IMG/VR virus record: IMGVR_UViG_3300048836_000737
Coordinates: 1 to 21,158 of that record
Length of the DNA stretch: 21,158 bases
Source of the DNA: a virus
Reading direction: 5' to 3' (one strand)
Shown here: positions 18,601 to 21,158 of the stretch, piece by piece
Numbering within the stretch: position 1 is the first letter of the stretch
Layout: every line of letters begins with the position of its first letter
Made by a program: the position numbers and the translations under genes
The notes under the pieces: generated by a model
What the model was told of the DNA's origin: nothing
The model's database searches: none
Seen by the model: the letters and a program-made list of their open reading frames with translations, nothing else

Positions 18601-18963
18601 ATTGCTCCTGAACTTGGCCTTGCGCTGTATCCAGTCGGCGCACTCCTTGGCCACCGCCCGCTGGGTCAGCTTGTTGCGCAGCTGGATCTCAAACTCGCTG
18701 CCGTAGAGGCTGCGCTCGCGGTCGAGCTTGGGGATGTGGAATTCCTTGCGCTCCTTGCGGATTTTGTCCGCGACCTCATTGGCAACGAAGGTGGGCGAGG
18801 TGAAGATGAAGTTCAGCTCGTCGACCTTCTCCAGCTCGGCTTTCAGTGCCTCGAAGGCGTACATCGAAAAGCACGAGGCCGCGATCTTCAGTCGCGCCCC
18901 GGGCCGAACGGTCTGCTTGAGGTCGTCACCTAACAGGCGGCTGATGTTGTCGATCAGTTCCAT
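15679..18963 (-). CDS. SNF2-family helicase with degenerate PLD-like N-terminus
   Basis: This 1094-residue SF2 ATPase has Walker A LADSVGLGKT (274-283), DESH box (365-368), SAT motif LSATPVNNR (402-410), motif V GTDCISEGQNLQDCD (796-810) and motif VI QRFGRVDRIGS (826-836). The N-terminal ~200 residues begin with a phospholipase-D-like opening (LKIAASCFSMYAFEALKAEL), but the HxKx4D catalytic motif is not intact. An acidic loop lies at about 632-651 between the helicase lobes, and a C-terminal region of about 250 residues follows. SNF2 enzymes translocate on double-stranded DNA and remodel nucleoprotein. The start is the ATG at 18963, overlapping the regulator stop (TGATG). A longer frame to 19041 only re-reads the regulator gene. 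DrmD of DISARM is a related helicase type, but the other DISARM genes are missing. Confidence 0.85.
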   Translation of the reverse strand: MELIDNISRLLGDDLKQTVRPGARLKIAASCFSMYAFEALKAELEKVDELNFIFTSPTFVANEVADKIRKERKEFHIPKLDRERSLYGSEFEIQLRNKLTQRAVAKECADWIQRKAKFRSNRTKAPMQQFACVQAGGTDTAYMPLHGFTAVDLGYQQGNAVSNLVNKMNEAPFAATYLSLFDQIWNDPEKLEDVTAQLCEHIASVYQENSPESIYFLMLYNIFNEFLDDIDEDVLPNDRTGYQDTLIWNKLFNYQKDAATGIINKLETYSGCILADSVGLGKTFTALAVIKYYELRNKSVLVLCPKKLADNWLNYNRNLKTNIFSRDRFSYDVLAHTDLSRTSGESFGTPLNRINWGNYDLVVIDESHNFRNNDAYKDKETRYQKLMNKVIREGVKTKVLMLSATPVNNRFTDLRNQLALAYEGDSENLSKKLRTSKSVEEVFRNAQTAFNAWSKLPPEERTPRAILDALEFDFFELLDSVTIARSRRHIQTFYDTKDIGHFPERRKPLSFHCALTTRSDVMGFNEIFEQLAKLKLAVYAPVSYILPSRLRKYEDLYDTKVGGKGTLRQADREKSLQALMTVNLLKRLESSVQSFRLTLQSLQANHQGTLVKIAAFNQTGSAASVGDLTDVLEDLDAEDDDLLDELGEGGDIGGKVKINLVDMDLPSWEHDLKVDLANIEALLASMAKITPDDDAKLQHLKGQVLNKIASPINPGNKKILIFTAFADTADYLYANLAPTLEALKLHSGKVTGSDRPKSTLPKAYDFQELLTLFSPRSKEKAIVLPGEPAEIDLLIGTDCISEGQNLQDCDYLINYDIHWNPVRIIQRFGRVDRIGSPNASIQLVNYWPDISLDEYINLKERVENRMMIVDVTATGDDNVISAQANDVSYRKEQLRRLQEEVIELEDLKTGVSITDLGLNDFRMDLLNYVKAHGDLDKSPNGLHAVVSANPDLGLAPGVIFTLRNRNTGVNPPAHLPQHNRLHPYYLIYINRQGEVIHDHTEVKRLLDLARSCCKGQDKPILEACHHFNQETADGRRMQAYSDLLGKAIRSMIEVKEEKDLDSLFSGGKTTALTNTISGLDDFELISFLVIQEVG

Positions 18964-19166
18964 CAGTCGCCCGCCCCTGAATCCTTGTTGGTCAGATTGG
19001 CGGCAATCCACTTGTCCAGATCGCTGCGACGGAAGCGCCACGTACCGCCCAGCTTGAAAGCGGGGAGCTTGCCTTCAGCCGCAAGGCGATAGACCGTGCG
19101 CTTGCCTGCCTTCAAGTAAGCAGAGACCTCGTCCAGGGTCAGGATTTCACCTTTCGGTTCTGCCAT
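18963..19166 (-). CDS. Excisionase/AlpA-like helix-turn-helix DNA-binding protein
   Basis: This 67-residue protein is almost entirely one winged helix-turn-helix domain of the excisionase (MerR-like, HTH_17) kind: LTLDEVSAYLKAGKRTVYRL forms the helices (9-28), then GKLPAFKLGGTWRFRRSDLDKWI gives the wing and final helix (32-54). It is the first gene of the operon and its stop overlaps the start of the SNF2 helicase gene (TGATG), so it is translated with the system. Such proteins act as recombination directionality factors or small transcription regulators. The palindrome and repeats just upstream are natural targets, so an autoregulatory role is likely but unproven. AAGGGCGAG precedes the ATG. 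Confidence 0.85.
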   Translation of the reverse strand: MAEPKGEILTLDEVSAYLKAGKRTVYRLAAEGKLPAFKLGGTWRFRRSDLDKWIAANLTNKDSGAGD

Positions 19167-19195
19167 CGTCTCGCCCTTGCCGATGATGAATTAAG

Positions 19196-19217
19196 ATTGC
19201 CAAGAATTGCCAATTCT
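19196..19217 (-). promoter_or_regulatory. Operator-like palindrome and ATTGCCAA repeats before the defence operon
   Basis: On the + strand ATTGCCAA occurs at 19196-19203 and again at 19206-19213, ten bases apart, so both copies face the same side of the helix. The second copy is part of a perfect 15-bp palindrome, AGAATTG-C-CAATTCT (19203-19217). The elements lie 30-51 bp upstream of the regulator ATG on the - strand, where the operon promoter is expected. TTGGCA on the - strand could serve as a -35 box, with no good -10. Binding by the HTH protein is inferred. Confidence 0.55.
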
Positions 19218-19293
19218 CCCATAGAAAAACCATGCCGACCAGATGCCGAGCAGGCGTCAGTCACGACGCCGGGAGACGTTGAACGCGCTTGAG

Positions 19294-19374
19294 GCGAAAT
19301 TAGCGAAATCAGCGAAATTAGCGCCGTGACAAGCACTTGCGACCGATCCGCCCCGGCGAAATCAGCGAAAAAAT
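19294..19374. repeat. Short direct repeats GCGAAATYA in two clusters
   Basis: Three abutting nine-base units, GCGAAATTA, GCGAAATCA, GCGAAATTA, occupy 19294-19320. A second group begins with GCGAAATCA at 19356 and a degenerate GCGAAAAAA at 19365. The two groups start 62 bp apart, about six helical turns. They fall in the 215-bp gap between the DUF3987 and regulator genes, just past the DUF3987 stop. They could be binding sites for the RepB/ParB-like protein or a recombination/replication factor; no function is shown. Confidence 0.6.
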
Positions 19375-19381
19375 CCCCGCA

Positions 19382-20751
19382 CTACCCCGTCGCCAGCCGG
19401 TACACCCGCAGCGGCGCGCCCGGCGCACCGTCGGCGCGCTCGCCCCACTGCACGGCGATCTTCGGCGGCGTACTGGCCAGCAGGTGCTCCAGGCTGGCGT
19501 CGAGCCGCGCCTTGGGCACCTTGCCCTTGAAACACTCGGCACTGATCTGGCTGCGCGTGGCCTGACCGCGCTCGCGCAGGAAGACCAGCACGCGGTTCGA
19601 CAGCTCCAGCACCTGCGCCAGCTTGGCTTCCTCGGCGGCGCTGACGAAGACGAACCGGACGGACGCCGTGGCATGCCGAATCCATGCCATCGCCGCGTCG
19701 ATGTGCTGGGCGTCGATGCGGGTTTGCAGATCGGTCAGCGCCATCAGCATCGCCAACCGGAGCAGCATAGGAGCGCGGCGTTCCAGCAGCGCCCCGATGA
19801 CGCCGTCGCCGAGGTCGTCGTTCAGCTCGCCCCGGTAGAGCTGGGCGTAGCGCCACTGCGCCTGCGGCGACAGATCCATCCGCAGGTGGTCGCGTTCGTC
19901 GTGTCGGTCGGCGCGGACGAAGGCCAGCACCTCGCGCGTCCGTGCCGCCAACTGCTCGACCACGGCCTGCGGCGTTTCCTTCGGGAACGGCAGCATCCTC
20001 GTGCGTTCGGCCCAGATCATCAGGAAGCGGTTGGCGAAGCCATTGGTCAGTTCGCGGGCGCTCATCAGGCTGGTCAGCTCGCCCGGCGAGATCGCCCCGC
20101 TCAGGCAGACGTGCGGGTCGCTGGCGTAGAGCCGGTTCGACTTGGTGGCAGGCTTGAGATCGACGCCATCCCAACAGTCGCGCAGCGCCGCCGACAGGGT
20201 GTTGCCGTCGCGCCGCCCTTGATGCAGTACGTTGGCGAACTCCGATTCGACCACCCACAGGCGCTTGTCGTCGATGGCGGGCACGTCCTGCCGACCTTGC
20301 CGGTAGCCATCGTGGATCAGCGCCGCCAGCCTTCGCGTGTGGACAGGCCGCCACGGTGAATCTGCGGCGCGAAGGTTTCGTCCATCGCCCGTAGCACCTG
20401 ATCGATGCGCAGCACCAGCGACACCGCGTCGCCCTTGCGGCCACGGCCCGAACGCCCGATGTGCAGGCAGAACAGGCGCGCGTGGTGCCGGGTGTTGCCG
20501 ATGGGCAGGTACACGCCGCGCCCAACCGCGCAGGACAGGTAGGCCATGAAGTTGGCGGCGATGGCGTAGGCGTTGGTCTCCGTGCCGTCGCTGCCCGCGC
20601 GGGCCACATCGCCGATCAGGCCGTAGAGACCGGCCGGATCAGGTTGCGGGGCATTGCGGTGCGCGGCCACGGCTGCGCCATCGTCGTCATCGGTGGCGTC
20701 AAGCGGTGACGTGGCATGAGATGCCGGGGTGACATCGACGATCCGAGGCAT
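19382..20751 (-). pseudogene. DUF3987 (YfjI-like) gene interrupted by a one-base frameshift
   Basis: Two frames together make one protein of about 460 residues. The first (20751 to TGA at 20319-20317) holds LYGLIGDVARAG, NAYAIAANFMAYL and a P-loop-like GRSGRGRKGD, and breaks after RGGLSTREG. The second reads LAALIHDGYRQGRQDVPAIDDKRLWV-type sequence from 20329 on and continues through ESEFANVLHQG and ANRFLMIWAERTRM to the stop at 19382. Codons GGC and CTG share one base at 20329, which means loss of a single C (or a sequencing error). DUF3987 proteins such as E. coli YfjI are found in prophage-like and integrative elements, and some are thought to be primase- or helicase-related. The start is three bases after the RepB stop, so they form one operon. 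A GTG at 20284 could restart translation of the second part. Confidence 0.8.
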
Positions 20752-20754
20752 TCG

Positions 20755-21158
20755 TCATTTGCCGTCCAGCGCCACGGTCTGAACGATATTCTCGAATTCG
20801 GCCAGCACGTCCGGCTGGCGTTGTGACAGGAAGCGGAACACGGCTTTGTTGCCGATCAGCTTGCCGAGGTAGCCGCGCGCCAGTGTCAGGAGCAGCACGT
20901 CCTGACCGTAGGACTTCTCGACCAGCTTCAACTGGTTTTGGATGTTTCCCATTTCGCGCTCCATCTTTACCATCTGTTCCGCCGTGACGCCGGAGAGTTT
21001 CCGGGGTCGCTTTTCGCTGACCAGCAGGTGTGGCGGCGTTGCCGCCAGCAAGGCTTCGGCGTAGGCGACGGTCATGTTGTTGGCGGTCAGCATCAGTTCC
21101 ACGCACTCGACCTGCCGTGTTGGTTTCATCTTGCGCAGCACCGAACCGAGGTTGGCCG
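20755..21158 (-). CDS. ParB/RepB-type protein, C-terminal part (5' end outside window)
   Basis: The reading frame is open to the window edge, so only about 134 C-terminal residues are present; GTG at 21141 is probably not the start. The sequence matches the C-terminal domain of plasmid partitioning protein RepB (PF07506): LRKMKPTRQVECVELML, NNMTVAYAEALLAATPP, LSGVTAEQMVKMEREMG, LVEKSYGQDVLLLTLARGY and IGNKAVFRFLSQRQPDVLAEF. The missing part would be expected to carry a ParB-type N-terminal domain and a helix-turn-helix. Such proteins centre on DNA segregation in plasmids, but paired RepB-like genes beside DUF3987 also mark chromosomal integrative elements. The stop lies three bases before the DUF3987 start. 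Confidence 0.8.
   Translation of the reverse strand, partial: ANLGSVLRKMKPTRQVECVELMLTANNMTVAYAEALLAATPPHLLVSEKRPRKLSGVTAEQMVKMEREMGNIQNQLKLVEKSYGQDVLLLTLARGYLGKLIGNKAVFRFLSQRQPDVLAEFENIVQTVALDGK

Noticed and set aside
17428-18933. 501-codon open frame on the + strand opposite the SNF2 helicase gene
   Set aside because: It is an antisense shadow of a GC-rich gene: the opposite strand holds all helicase motifs, and this frame has no recognisable domain and biased Val/Leu/Ala composition.
18964-19041. Upstream extension of the SNF2 helicase by 26 residues
   Set aside because: It lies within the HTH regulator gene out of frame; the ATG at 18963 gives TGATG coupling and a normal N-terminus.
7212-19166. 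DISARM or BREX assignment
   Set aside because: An SNF2-type helicase and a methyltransferase are present, but there is no DUF1998 protein (DrmB), DrmA, separate PLD protein, PglZ, BrxC or BrxL, and the methyltransferase is clearly type III Mod beside Res.
19294-19374. CRISPR-like array
   Set aside because: The units are only 9 bp and directly abutting, without spacers of regular length, and no cas gene is near.

Overview
The window is high-GC DNA (phage part and most defence genes roughly 60-68% GC) with the codon use and gene families of a beta- or gammaproteobacterium. I cannot name the species. It holds three blocks: the end of a prophage late region, a dense phage-defence cluster, and one edge of an integrative or plasmid-like mobile element. 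I saw no tRNA, rRNA, CRISPR array or insertion sequence.

Region 1 (2-3691, + strand) is the distal part of a siphophage-like late operon. It contains the C-terminal part of a tail-tip protein, a small GT2-like protein, a DUF2793 tail protein, a clear intrinsic terminator, and a compact lysis cassette: a DUF6127-like membrane protein, a two-segment putative holin, a signal-anchor GH24 endolysin, and an Rz/Rz1 spanin pair with Rz1 nested out of frame. Most stop and start codons overlap as ATGA or TGATG.

Region 2 (3692-7192, + strand) starts with a 124-bp spacer holding a perfect 19-bp palindrome. It is followed by a two-gene unit, an AAA+ ATPase and a subtilisin-like protease, that matches the IetAS anti-phage system in gene order and domains.

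Region 3 (7212-19166, - strand) converges on region 2 and reads as one operon: excisionase/AlpA-like HTH regulator, a 1094-aa SNF2-family helicase with a degenerate phospholipase-D-like N-terminus, DUF4391, a 900-aa UvrD-superfamily helicase whose N-terminal part resembles HelD/Gre-type RNA-polymerase-binding proteins, then type III Mod and Res. The first four genes are translationally coupled. Mod and Res look like a complete type III restriction-modification pair, so the larger assembly is a type III system extended by two extra helicases and DUF4391. This is the best candidate in the window for a poorly described defence system. The middle of mod is strikingly AT-richer than its surroundings, as expected after replacement of the target-recognition region.

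Region 4 (19167-21158, - strand) holds the regulator's control region (15-bp palindrome, ATTGCCAA repeats one helical turn apart), a cluster of GCGAAATYA repeats, a DUF3987 (YfjI-like) gene broken by a one-base frameshift, and the C-terminal part of a ParB/RepB-type protein that runs off the window. RepB-like and DUF3987 genes are typical of integrative elements and plasmids, so the defence genes are probably cargo of such an element lying next to, or inside, the prophage.
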